Below, piece by piece: positions 18,994 to 28,429 of a stretch of DNA of 42,628 nt. This DNA comes from a virus. Both the position numbers and the translations under genes were made by a program. Under the pieces are notes generated by a model. The model was given only the letters and a program-made list of their open reading frames with translations, was not told the DNA's origin and ran no database searches. The DNA lies in the IMG/VR virus record IMGVR_UViG_3300036770_007877, positions 1-42,628 of that record, one strand, 5' to 3'. The stretch's first letter is position 1. The number at the start of each line of letters is the position of its first letter.

Positions 18994-19336
18994 CTTTATC
19001 CCTATCTCTAAAATTTATTGGTAAATATTGTAAACTATCGATTTTAGATACTTGTTCACAAAAATATCTAATTTCATTAATATATTTGTCTAACTTTTGC
19101 CTGTCTTCCAAATCTAAAGGGTCAATTTTTATAACCTTTTTAAAAGTTAATTCTGTAACTATACCATCATCATTATTAGATAATGTGCCAGAAATAAATT
19201 CTGTAGAATTAGAACTAGATATTGTATTAATTTTTTTACTGATTTTTTCAGTTAAAAACTTTTTAATATTTTGAATTGATCTCTGAAGTGTAAAGTTATC
19301 AGAAAAATTTGATGAAATTATTTTTACAGCTAGCAT
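18986..19336 (-). CDS. Small unknown protein of the neck/tail-terminator cluster
   Basis: A 116-residue, Ser/Asn/Lys-rich protein that I do not recognise. I chose the ATG at 19336 (TGATG overlap with the upstream stop; GAGGT 6 nt before it) over the TTG one codon earlier. Residues 15-40 and 75-100 are likely helices, separated by a Ser/Asn turn and a beta strand (GIVTELTFKKVIKI). Position between the CarboxypepD-like protein and the tail terminator suggests a neck or connector part. There are no metal-binding or catalytic motifs. Confidence 0.7.
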   Translation of the reverse strand: MLAVKIISSNFSDNFTLQRSIQNIKKFLTEKISKKINTISSSNSTEFISGTLSNNDDGIVTELTFKKVIKIDPLDLEDRQKLDKYINEIRYFCEQVSKIDSLQYLPINFRDRDKDD

Positions 19337-19815
19337 CAACGTACCTCAAATGTTTTGATTCCATCGTCCAGTTGGATAGATTTGTTTATGGGCTTAAATT
19401 TCTTATGAATGTATTCAACACCATACTTTCCGGATGGTAATCTTGATTCCCAATATCCATTCATATCAGAAGTTACATTCTTAACTAATCTGTTATTTTT
19501 ATCATAAACATTAATTACAACGCCCTCTATTGGCATTCTATCTCTATTTACTATGTATCCATAAACTTTAATATTTCCCAGAACAAGAACTTCCGGCTCT
19601 CTTTGTTGTGGAGCCTGAACAGATTCTCTTTGAATTGCAGTATCTGATTGCAAAACAGCTTCGGTCGATGTTGCAATATTTTTATTAAATTTAGATATTT
19701 TATTATTTAATAACTTAAGATTATCTTCAATTACTGATAATCTTTTTTCTAGTAAATCAGTTTTTTCTAAAACTTCATAGATTGCATCTATTGCAGATAT
19801 TTCATCTTTTTTCAT
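19336..19815 (-). CDS. Coiled-coil plus carboxypeptidase-regulatory-like (Ig-like) virion protein
   Basis: A 159-residue protein. Residues 8-45 are a coiled-coil (heptads in LEKTDLLEKRLSVIEDNLKL), residues 46-75 are a Ser/Gln-rich linker, and residues 78-158 match the carboxypeptidase-D-regulatory-like beta-sandwich: IKVYGYIVNRDRMPIEGVVI, then VTSDMNGYWESRLPSGKYGV. The G-x-V at the start and the D-x-x-G-Y motif are typical of this fold. Such domains are binding modules on extracellular and virion proteins. The coiled-coil suggests a trimer. It lies just after the two fibre-like genes, so it may be a fibre, collar or whisker part; that is inference. Confidence 0.7.
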   Translation of the reverse strand: MKKDEISAIDAIYEVLEKTDLLEKRLSVIEDNLKLLNNKISKFNKNIATSTEAVLQSDTAIQRESVQAPQQREPEVLVLGNIKVYGYIVNRDRMPIEGVVINVYDKNNRLVKNVTSDMNGYWESRLPSGKYGVEYIHKKFKPINKSIQLDDGIKTFEVR

Positions 19816-19824
19816 TTTTCCTCA

Positions 19825-22800
19825 TTAGCTATCTAGAATTGATGTTAAAACAACATTATTTATATTTACAAGATTTGATGTACTAAGGTTAGTTCCCGTT
19901 CCAATCTCAAAGCAAGCATAAGCGCTAGCATTATACGTTGGTTGTACGTTTTTTGTTATAAAATTATCTATAATAATATTTTCGACGTAGTTAGATACAT
20001 CATTATTAATGATAGCTCCAAAAGAAGCTGTTTCATTTCCAATAAAAGATGCATAACAATTATTGACAAATAAATTTCCATAATTCAAATTTGTTGTAGA
20101 TCCAGATTCTCTCGATAATAGAATTGCAAATTCATGTACAACACCTCTTTCTAAGTTTGTATTTCCTATGAAAGAAATATTTTCAAATCTAAATACTGCG
20201 TCTGCATTTGTAGATAGATCTTGAGCAATTAAGAAGAAAGTATTTGCAACGCCCTGATCTATCGGAGAGGCAACTCCGGGTGCTGATGAGCGAATAACTA
20301 GATTTTTTATAGTTACACCATTTACTATCGTAGAAGATGAAGTGTTTGTTTCGCTTCCAATTACAAACGGAATATTATCTATTATAGAAGAATTTAAAGT
20401 TAAATCTCCAGTTCCAATGTTATAAAAGCCAGAAGCCCTAGAAATAACTGTCGAAGGTCCCACTCCAGTTATAGTCATATCGGTATCTATGACAATTTTT
20501 TCGGAAATGGTATATTGACCCTCTTTAATCATAAGGGTTGGAGTTCCAAATGATGGAAACATTCTTCTAAACTTTTTGATATAGTCTACTGCTTTTTTGA
20601 TGTCAGTAAAGTGACCAAACCTAGAATCATTAGATACTGTAATATCAGATATAATTTTATAATCAATTTTATCTATAAAAAGTCTTAAGTCAATACTTGT
20701 AGTGCTTATACTATCTGGACTTATCAGGCATATATGTGCGGCGTTTGTATCGTAAAATGGAGAAGTTGGATTTCCAGAAATCTGGACTTCATTTGAAATT
20801 TGAATACATCCAAATTCATCGAATACTATATAAAATGTATTCTCTGTCAGAGGAAGCGCTGGAGAGTATCTGTATATTAAATTTTGAACTCCAAAATACT
20901 CATACCTAATTCCATTAACAACTGCAACTCCAGGAGTTATAGAAATTGTGCAAGTTCCATCTCCATTATAAGCTACAGATTCAAGTTCAAGTCCTCTGAT
21001 TATACCGCTAGATCTAAGTTCATTTCTAGGTCCTTCTATATACCTTTGTATAAATGGCTCAGAAACAATTGTATCATCCACTGTTCCAGTTGTTCTTTTA
21101 TCAGTAACAGAGGGAATTCCCAAGCCGGAAGTACCAAGAACCATTCCAAGAGATGGAGAATATGACGCCCTACATAAATGCAAAACGTCTGATGGTATTT
21201 CGCTTCCTTCACTTAAGATTGCTGATTTTGCCGATGCTGGAACTCCGTTTGTATAAACGGTTATAATTACATAAGAAAGCAAATCTGGTGCAAAAATCTT
21301 ATATCTTCCAGAGTTTGAAACGTAAACTGCAGGTCCAGTGCTAAATCCATCAGATAATGTTGCAAAGCCATTAGTATTTACACTTATAGTATATGATTGA
21401 TTTCCTGTTATAAAATTATGAGATATATCTGATAATACAGCATAAAAGTTTCCAACAGTCAAGGAAGCAGATTGCTTCAGCCTTTTTGTAAAATGAATAT
21501 CTAAATTATGATCAATAAATACATCTATTAAGAATTCTGCCCCAACGACAAAATCTAGTTCACCTATTGATGCGGTAGATTGTACGATAAATACTTGAGA
21601 TGTATCAGTAAGTTGACCAGCAAAGTTTGTTCCTACATATTCTAACGAAATGATAGAATCAGAAACAGAGCCTATTCTATAGGTTCCATCATCTGCAGAG
21701 TTTGCTGCACCACTTATTACACACAGATGCCCTTCCCTAACTCCTAATTCTGAAAAATTCTGATTAGAATTAGATATGTTCAAAGAACCTGGAGATAATT
21801 GTAAGGTAGAATTTGTTAATGTAATAACTTTATTAAAGTTACCAATTATATTGCCATTTAAATGAAAAGAATTTCCAGTAGAACCATAAGCCAATCTATC
21901 AATCAGATAGGACATTCCGATATCTGATGTTGCCGAAGAGGAAATAACTTTTATACTTCTTTTTGTTAGATCATCTGATAAATCTGGAAGAACATGAGAA
22001 ATTGCAATTTCATAACATTTTAAAGATCTAATTTTATATGCAAAAATATTATATTTATTTTGAGAACATTGTTTATTTATTTTGTAAACAATAGAATCAA
22101 TTGATTGAATAGAAAAATCTGCATTATAAAGATCTAACTGAATACTTTGTCCGTCAACCTCTAGGGACAGAATGTTGTTTGTTGTACTATTTATATTTTC
22201 CGGTTTTGCTCCAGAAGAAATGATAGTTGCCGAACCAGGTAGGGCTACTTGTATATCTGGAGTGTTAGTTGCAAGATATCTTGGCCTTACTGTTGTGTTT
22301 AAAGAATTTTCATTATATGCAACATATGGATTTTTTGTGATCTGACCAGTTGTGCCATTTGATAATATTGTTTTTGGTCCACCAAAAATGGTAACTGATA
22401 ATAATGTGGAACCAGATAAAGAAACAGATTCTATTAAATAATCACCATTATTTATTTCATCAGCAGAACTTGCAATTGTTAAAACATCAAACTTTGCGGG
22501 AATCTTATCCAGGACTGGGTTAGATGGAAATGAAATAATGGTTTTACTCAATCCAGTATTAACGGTGTAATTAATAGCCTGAACTGCTACTAACTCCTCG
22601 CCTTTTCCATTAGATTCATTTGCATTTTCAACCTTGCCAGTTCTTATGATTCCATTTGAGCTTATATTTAAAATAGCTCTTCTTAAGGCTGTTCCCTCAA
22701 GATTTGCAATATCTTCGATTACTGCCTGTACATTATTTGACGTAGATATATCAGATATATTTTGATTATCAAAATATATTTGATTTGCAGAGTGAGAATT

Positions 22801-23391
22801 ATTGGACGAACCTATTCCTACTCCAGTGAAATTAATGTGAGCATTATAGAGTCTCTCTAAGGCTAATTGAAGAGTCTCTGTCTGGAGAGACATTACTGCT
22901 GCATCAGATGCAGTTACTAGTGCTTCCTCTACAGTAATTGCTTTAGCAAAGTGCCTATTCAAGGCCGCAGAATTAACATGCGCAGTTAAAATTGCATTTA
23001 TTTCATTTATTGCTTGTATAAATTCATTTAATTTTGAATCAATAATTGAAATTTCATCTTGTAAAAGATCCGTTGGAAATCTAAGCTTTAGTTTAGACTC
23101 ATCTATTCCGGCTGCTTTTGAAACGTCTTGATCTGTTATTGGTCCTGATAATATACCAGCCTTGTCTATAGCTTCCTTTCTTAGATTTCCAGCTTCATCC
23201 ATAATCTTTTGAAGCCTATTTGACAGAGTATTTCCGGCAGCACCCTGAGGGTTGATACCTAATGTTTTTTCAATTTGAAAAATAGCAGATCTTAAAGAAT
23301 TTATAACATCAGAACCAATCTCAGTAATATTATCTCTTACCTGAGGTATTTCAACAGATGTGTCTAATTTATTTGGATAATTTGATTTCAT
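19825..23391 (-). CDS. Fibre-like virion protein with beta-helix domain, shorter paralogue
   Basis: A 1188-residue protein, paralogue of the 1501-residue product just before it. Residues 1-115 are nearly the same in both (DTSVEIPQVRDN, NSLRSAIFQIEKTLG, GILSGPITDQDV, KLKLRFPTDLLQDE) and probably form the attachment domain. Long beta-rich stretches follow. Residues about 780-850 hold the virion-attachment-like phrase ISITPGVAVVNGIRYEYFG. Residues about 925-1000 start a pectate-lyase-like right-handed beta-helix (GHFTDIKKAVDYIKKF, then KEGQYTISEKIVIDTDMTI). The protein ends soon after the helix and lacks the 300-residue C-terminal extension of its sister. It could be a tail fibre, collar fibre or whisker. 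No enzyme motif can be shown. Confidence 0.75.
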   Translation of the reverse strand: MKSNYPNKLDTSVEIPQVRDNITEIGSDVINSLRSAIFQIEKTLGINPQGAAGNTLSNRLQKIMDEAGNLRKEAIDKAGILSGPITDQDVSKAAGIDESKLKLRFPTDLLQDEISIIDSKLNEFIQAINEINAILTAHVNSAALNRHFAKAITVEEALVTASDAAVMSLQTETLQLALERLYNAHINFTGVGIGSSNNSHSANQIYFDNQNISDISTSNNVQAVIEDIANLEGTALRRAILNISSNGIIRTGKVENANESNGKGEELVAVQAINYTVNTGLSKTIISFPSNPVLDKIPAKFDVLTIASSADEINNGDYLIESVSLSGSTLLSVTIFGGPKTILSNGTTGQITKNPYVAYNENSLNTTVRPRYLATNTPDIQVALPGSATIISSGAKPENINSTTNNILSLEVDGQSIQLDLYNADFSIQSIDSIVYKINKQCSQNKYNIFAYKIRSLKCYEIAISHVLPDLSDDLTKRSIKVISSSATSDIGMSYLIDRLAYGSTGNSFHLNGNIIGNFNKVITLTNSTLQLSPGSLNISNSNQNFSELGVREGHLCVISGAANSADDGTYRIGSVSDSIISLEYVGTNFAGQLTDTSQVFIVQSTASIGELDFVVGAEFLIDVFIDHNLDIHFTKRLKQSASLTVGNFYAVLSDISHNFITGNQSYTISVNTNGFATLSDGFSTGPAVYVSNSGRYKIFAPDLLSYVIITVYTNGVPASAKSAILSEGSEIPSDVLHLCRASYSPSLGMVLGTSGLGIPSVTDKRTTGTVDDTIVSEPFIQRYIEGPRNELRSSGIIRGLELESVAYNGDGTCTISITPGVAVVNGIRYEYFGVQNLIYRYSPALPLTENTFYIVFDEFGCIQISNEVQISGNPTSPFYDTNAAHICLISPDSISTTSIDLRLFIDKIDYKIISDITVSNDSRFGHFTDIKKAVDYIKKFRRMFPSFGTPTLMIKEGQYTISEKIVIDTDMTITGVGPSTVISRASGFYNIGTGDLTLNSSIIDNIPFVIGSETNTSSSTIVNGVTIKNLVIRSSAPGVASPIDQGVANTFFLIAQDLSTNADAVFRFENISFIGNTNLERGVVHEFAILLSRESGSTTNLNYGNLFVNNCYASFIGNETASFGAIINNDVSNYVENIIIDNFITKNVQPTYNASAYACFEIGTGTNLSTSNLVNINNVVLTSILDS

Positions 23392-23399
23392 TTTTACCT

Positions 23400-26300
23400 C
23401 TAGATTGAATAATAATTTACAAACAATCTTACGCCAATAGTTACATCGTTACCAAGATTAGTTCCAGAAAATTCTATAGTAATAATATTGTTTGGATCAT
23501 TATAATAATATGTATAATCAAATAATGGATCACCATTATTTGGAGGATACCATGTATTTCCATCCTCAGAGACTAGCAAACTTATTGATATAATTTTTGC
23601 GGCCATAACAGCTGGCATATTCAAGGCAAGCGTTGGTGTTCCTCCATTTCCTATTCTAGCGGCTATTTCATTGGAATATGTATGAGTAACTTTATTATCT
23701 GATACATAAACTAATCCAGTAGATGTATTTGGATCAACAAAGCTATCTTCAACCAACTCATCTGCAATAGTAACTAATCCATTAGTTACCCTCAATCTTC
23801 CTGATACTTCCATCTGGTTTGAAGAATTCTTCTTAATACCTATAGTTCCATTTCCAAAATATAAATTATTCGTCTCTCCCGCCGTAGGGCCATCAACCCT
23901 AATATTTCCAGATGAATCAATTTGTAAATGACCTTGTGCTATATCACCATAATTTATAGCCACTCTGTTTACAGATTGATCGTAACCTATAGACATGGTC
24001 TGAGTTCCGCCAGAGTTGGTTAGAATTTCCAAATCTTGTGAACCATCATTTGCAAGCAACATTCTGTTTGCAAATGAATCATTAGAGTCTCCAAGAACAA
24101 GTCTATGCCTTCCCGCAGTGTTTCTGGCCAGCTCGGTGGAGTTTCCTACGCCCAAAGCTCCAGCTACAGTAAGCATTCTGCTAACCCTATCTCCCCATGG
24201 TAAGGCATTTGTAGAATCTATGTAAGCAGTATCTATAGACGTGTTATTCGAAAGTTGGTTGCCATAAAAATCTATATTTGCATCAGGGAGCGAACCAACT
24301 GGGTCAAAAATGTGTCCAGCAGTATTTGTGGTTACAAATGATGTTTCAGCACCAGGAAGCCTGCAGGAGTTATTTGCAAACAACATATTCCTTGCATTAG
24401 AAGCGGAAAAATCTTGTATCCTAATATTTGAATTTATAAAGTTACAACCAATTACTTTTATATTTCCAAACTGTTCAGAAGCCGTTGAGTCAACGCTAGA
24501 TATTATAATAGCTCTTCTTCCAGTTCCAGGATTTGGATTTTCTGAATAATCAAAAGTGCAATTTTCTATAATAATCTCATAATTTAATTTATTGCCAGAA
24601 CCATCCTCTAATAATGGATTTAATATTTCAATATGAGATAATCTAAAATTAATATCTTTAATCTTAATTATTCCAGATGTTAATGTTTCAACATTTGTTG
24701 TAGGCACAGTAACCAATCCGGACCCGGCTATTTGAATACCAAAGGCATTATTAGGAACAGTGCCTCCCGCAGCAGTCAACCTGTCATCACTGGAGATTGG
24801 GTAATCTGTATATGATTTAGATATATCAATTACAGTAGAATCACCCTCTCCCTCTAATATGACCGGAAAATTAATCCAAATACCATCGAGATTTGATCTC
24901 TCGTACTTTGTCAAATTAGATACATCAAATGTAGAATCAAAATCCAAATTTATCTTATAAGTTCCAGATTTTAAATGAACCTTTGGAATACCAGCCTGAG
25001 GAAATACTTGGGAAAATCTAGCAGCATACCTGAGAGCTTTAGAAACATCTGTAAAATGCCCAATGCCGGGCTGTGGACTTACTGTAATTGAATTTAAAAC
25101 CTTAAGATCCAGATGATCTATAAAAAGCCTTAAATCTATTGGCGTAACAACTATATTATTGTATTCCAATCTTCCAAGAAGACAGTAATTATATGGATTA
25201 AATGGAGATTGACATATCGGAATAGTTGTAGTTGGCGGTCTGCAGACAATTTCTCCATATTCATTAATTGCAATAAATATATTATCTGAAGCGTTTGATA
25301 CGCCAGTATTTAGTGATATCCTTTCATCAAACTCAAAACGTTTACCTTTTACATAGCAAACTCCAGCAGATATATCTACAATATAGTTTCCGCCAGCAAA
25401 TTGTGGCGATGAGATAGAAATGTCCAAACCAGAGATAACTCCGCATCCTCTGGTTTCTTCAAGTGGTCTTTGCTGTATCTCTCTAATAACATCAGTCCCA
25501 ACGTCATCCATGCCCAGGGTTCCATATCTCATGGCTGGAGATATTTTTGGTAAGCCAGTGCCTGCCCCTGTGACTCTAGATTTTAGAGATTCAAAATTAA
25601 CTCTTGCTATTATAATATTTTCTTTATACGAAATTTGTTTAAATCCAAAAATTTCTACTAGAGTTTCTTTTGGAGAAACAAGTGTATTTAAATACGAAAC
25701 TATATTTGCTTTAGAGTTTATTAATAAAGTTAATTTTAATTTATATCTATTAGAATAAATATCAATATTATTTTTTATATAATTTGTTATTTGGAATTTA
25801 GGACCACCATCGAGAGAGACATATGGCTCACCATCCAACAGCTCAAATTTTAGATAGCCGGGATCTGTTGCGGTATATACTGAAGGATCTCCTTCATAAT
25901 TAATTATGGAAACTAGATTTTCAGCCGCATAAGTTGCCTGGCCGTATTCAAAAACTTTATTGTAGTTTAATCCTAAATTAGAATCCAAAAATACTTCTAC
26001 AAGAGAAGTTTTTGATAGTCCTGATAAAGTAGTGCTAAATTGAAGATTTTCAAAAGATATAGTAGAATCAACAACCCTAAGAATAGAAGCAGCCCCAACG
26101 GTACCTGACCAGATTCCAGTTTGAAGCTGTTTTGATTCTACAGTAATAGAGTTACTTGCAACTGATAAGACAACATAACTTCCATCATCAGAGCTAGATC
26201 CAAAAATTGTAACCAAATCTCCAACTTTAATTCCATATTCAGTAAAGTCCAATTGAGAAGTGGTTATAGAAGAAGTTCCAGCTAGCAAAAGAAAATCATT

Positions 26301-27905
26301 TGTTTCTAACTTAATATTTAAATCATCAAATTGTTTTCCTTGTACAAAGAACTGAGTGCCTACTCCGGTAAATATCTCAATTCCATCTATCAGCCCAAAA
26401 CCCAAGTCAAATATGGCGGTACCACTAGCTCCAGCGGAAATTGTTATTGTATGATTCTCGGAAGAAGAGTTGGCCAAGTTATGAACTATTGCCATCTCAG
26501 ATGGCCTATTCTCAAAGTCTACCCTATATGCAAGAATAGGGAGAGCATAAGCTGCAACTTGCTCATTAAACTTCTTGATGATAGAATCTAATGATTGGAT
26601 AGGCTCAGTAACATCATACAATGCAAACTGTATCGCAGTTGATCCGTCAACTGATACGTTTATAGAATTACTTATTGATGTTATTGCTGTTGCGTTAATT
26701 CCATTGGAAATTATTGTTGTTGCATTTGGATTTGCAACTTGAACTATATCAGCCTTAGTAAGTGCTGTTCCATAAATATATTTAAACTCTCTTGTTCCAA
26801 CCATCAGTCCAGATAGGTTTGATATCCTGTTTGGATTCTTATAAATAGAAGCAGTTGCTCCAACTGATGATGCCAATACAAAGCTTCCAAATATCTCTAC
26901 TGAGGTAAGCTCCTCCTGAACTGTAGTTATTACATTGGCAATTTGATATCTATTTACTATATCATTTGATGATATCTCTATAATATCTCCAGGCTCAATT
27001 GAGATGGAGGATATTATTGGGCTTGCTGTAAAAGAAACTGTAGAAGTATATTGTGTTAGATTTGGATTGTAAGCCGAAAATGTAATTGGCTCATCTGCAA
27101 TTAATAATAATCCTTCTGAGTTAGCATTAGAAGAGTCAAGATTTTTTTGCTTTCTTAAAAGTCCATTCTCATGGAAAAAGTATTGATGCACTTCAGACTG
27201 ACCACTAACTAATCCTAGCACATCCTCTATGGCACCTTGAGTATCATTTGAAGGAATCTCTATAGAAAAACCTGTGTTATCAAAATAAACTTGATCCGCT
27301 TTGTGCGATCTGTTTGTAAGAGATATTCCAGTTCCATCATAATTAATGTGCTTAGCAAATATGTCCTCTATCGCGGATTGAAGATCCTCTCCCGGAAGAG
27401 TTGTCATGCCTTCCGGGGAGGAGGTATCCCCTATTGTATCTAGGCTAATCGATAGCGCTTTGTGTCTATTAATTGCAGCAGAATTTATATGAGCTGTTAA
27501 TATTGAGTTAATTTCATTCAATTCTGTAGTTAAGACGGTAATTGAAGATAATAACTGAGAAACTTCATCTTGCAATAAATCTGTAGGAAATCTTAACTTT
27601 AACTTAGACTCATCTATTCCGGCATTTTTAGCGACATCCTCATTGGTTATGGGTCCAGAAAGTATCCCGCTTTTATCTAAGGCTTCTTTTAAGATGTTTC
27701 CATTTCCATCCGTAACTGCATTAAGTCTGCTGGCAACTGTGTTTCCAGTTGCCCCCTGTGGGTTTACTCCAAGGGTCTTTTCGATTTGAAAAATCGCAGA
27801 ACGTAATGAGTTTAATACATCGGAACCAATCTCAACAAGATTGTCTCTTACTGCTGGGATTTCTACCGATGTATCAATCTTAGCCGGATAGTTTGATTTT
27901 GGCAT
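23400..27905 (-). CDS. Fibre-like virion protein with beta-helix and extra C-terminal tip, longer paralogue
   Basis: A 1501-residue protein with the same first 115 residues as the 1188-residue neighbour (DTSVEIPAVRDN, LRSAIFQIEKTLGVNPQG). The middle is beta-rich. Residues about 950-1100 form the pectate-lyase-like beta-helix (GHFTDVSKALRYAARF, then HLKSGTYKINLDF and GEGDSTVIDIS). Residues about 1240-1420 look like a trimeric shaft domain (NTAGRHRLVLGD, LEILTNSGGTQTMSIGYD, GNIRVDG), and the last 80 residues are a beta-sandwich with LVSEDGNTWYPP and VTIGVRLFVNYYSI that could be the receptor-binding tip. An RBS (TAGGAG) precedes the ATG. The tip appears only in this paralogue. The receptor cannot be inferred. 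Confidence 0.75.
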   Translation of the reverse strand: MPKSNYPAKIDTSVEIPAVRDNLVEIGSDVLNSLRSAIFQIEKTLGVNPQGATGNTVASRLNAVTDGNGNILKEALDKSGILSGPITNEDVAKNAGIDESKLKLRFPTDLLQDEVSQLLSSITVLTTELNEINSILTAHINSAAINRHKALSISLDTIGDTSSPEGMTTLPGEDLQSAIEDIFAKHINYDGTGISLTNRSHKADQVYFDNTGFSIEIPSNDTQGAIEDVLGLVSGQSEVHQYFFHENGLLRKQKNLDSSNANSEGLLLIADEPITFSAYNPNLTQYTSTVSFTASPIISSISIEPGDIIEISSNDIVNRYQIANVITTVQEELTSVEIFGSFVLASSVGATASIYKNPNRISNLSGLMVGTREFKYIYGTALTKADIVQVANPNATTIISNGINATAITSISNSINVSVDGSTAIQFALYDVTEPIQSLDSIIKKFNEQVAAYALPILAYRVDFENRPSEMAIVHNLANSSSENHTITISAGASGTAIFDLGFGLIDGIEIFTGVGTQFFVQGKQFDDLNIKLETNDFLLLAGTSSITTSQLDFTEYGIKVGDLVTIFGSSSDDGSYVVLSVASNSITVESKQLQTGIWSGTVGAASILRVVDSTISFENLQFSTTLSGLSKTSLVEVFLDSNLGLNYNKVFEYGQATYAAENLVSIINYEGDPSVYTATDPGYLKFELLDGEPYVSLDGGPKFQITNYIKNNIDIYSNRYKLKLTLLINSKANIVSYLNTLVSPKETLVEIFGFKQISYKENIIIARVNFESLKSRVTGAGTGLPKISPAMRYGTLGMDDVGTDVIREIQQRPLEETRGCGVISGLDISISSPQFAGGNYIVDISAGVCYVKGKRFEFDERISLNTGVSNASDNIFIAINEYGEIVCRPPTTTIPICQSPFNPYNYCLLGRLEYNNIVVTPIDLRLFIDHLDLKVLNSITVSPQPGIGHFTDVSKALRYAARFSQVFPQAGIPKVHLKSGTYKINLDFDSTFDVSNLTKYERSNLDGIWINFPVILEGEGDSTVIDISKSYTDYPISSDDRLTAAGGTVPNNAFGIQIAGSGLVTVPTTNVETLTSGIIKIKDINFRLSHIEILNPLLEDGSGNKLNYEIIIENCTFDYSENPNPGTGRRAIIISSVDSTASEQFGNIKVIGCNFINSNIRIQDFSASNARNMLFANNSCRLPGAETSFVTTNTAGHIFDPVGSLPDANIDFYGNQLSNNTSIDTAYIDSTNALPWGDRVSRMLTVAGALGVGNSTELARNTAGRHRLVLGDSNDSFANRMLLANDGSQDLEILTNSGGTQTMSIGYDQSVNRVAINYGDIAQGHLQIDSSGNIRVDGPTAGETNNLYFGNGTIGIKKNSSNQMEVSGRLRVTNGLVTIADELVEDSFVDPNTSTGLVYVSDNKVTHTYSNEIAARIGNGGTPTLALNMPAVMAAKIISISLLVSEDGNTWYPPNNGDPLFDYTYYYNDPNNIITIEFSGTNLGNDVTIGVRLFVNYYSI

Positions 27906-27953
27906 GAACTATAACTCCTACGTTTATTAATCTTTATTAGCAATAAATAACAA

Positions 27954-28151
27954 TTATTCCACTGTAATTTTCGGAATCTCTATGTCATCTGAGACCTTAT
28001 CCGGATTTACAGTGGCTTCCATTCTATCTATATCAATCAGAATATAATCTTTTGGTTTAGATACAGAATCAGCAAGATCTGTAACTTGCTGTGCGAATTT
28101 TGGATTTATTTTTGCTAATTTTTTGGCTAATTCTCTAATTTGCGTCCTCAT
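27954..28151 (-). CDS. Small helical protein of unknown function
   Basis: A 65-residue protein with a basic amphipathic N-terminal helix (IRELAKKLAKINPKFAQQV) and an acidic C-terminus. An AGGATA site lies 9 nt before the ATG, 6 bp after the membrane-protein stop, so it is cotranscribed with it. I do not recognise it. It might be a virion or lysis-accessory peptide, but nothing in the sequence decides this. Confidence 0.6.
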   Translation of the reverse strand: MRTQIRELAKKLAKINPKFAQQVTDLADSVSKPKDYILIDIDRMEATVNPDKVSDDIEIPKITVE

Positions 28152-28157
28152 ACTACA

Positions 28158-28421
28158 CTATCCTATATCACTCTCGGGTTCCTCTTTTGTCTTCCTACTA
28201 TATCTCTTATCCGTCCACCTTCTAGTTACATAAGCAGTAAATGTCGCTCCAAGATAAGCAGTCATGGTGGCTGCGTCCATTGAAACAAATTGAAATGTAA
28301 AGTCTCCTTTTGTGATTGTACCAAATGTTGCAAGTAGAACATTTATTGTAACCACAAGAAAAGAATAAAAAGCAAAAGTTAGCATTGCATCAGGTTTACC
28401 AGATGTATTTTTAATCCACAT
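28158..28421 (-). CDS. Small two-helix membrane protein, possible holin
   Basis: An 87-residue protein with two predicted membrane helices: residues about 13-33 (MLTFAFYSFLVVTINVLLA) and 49-66 (MDAATMTAYLGATFTAYV), the second followed by a basic cluster (RRWTDKRYSRK) that should stay in the cytoplasm. Size, two helices and charged tail suit a class II holin, but holins are very diverse and no endolysin gene lies beside it. Position in the neck/fibre region also allows a virion membrane-interaction role. A strong AGGGGGAT ribosome binding site is present. Confidence 0.6.
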   Translation of the reverse strand: MWIKNTSGKPDAMLTFAFYSFLVVTINVLLATFGTITKGDFTFQFVSMDAATMTAYLGATFTAYVTRRWTDKRYSRKTKEEPESDIG

Positions 28422-28429
28422 ATATCCCC

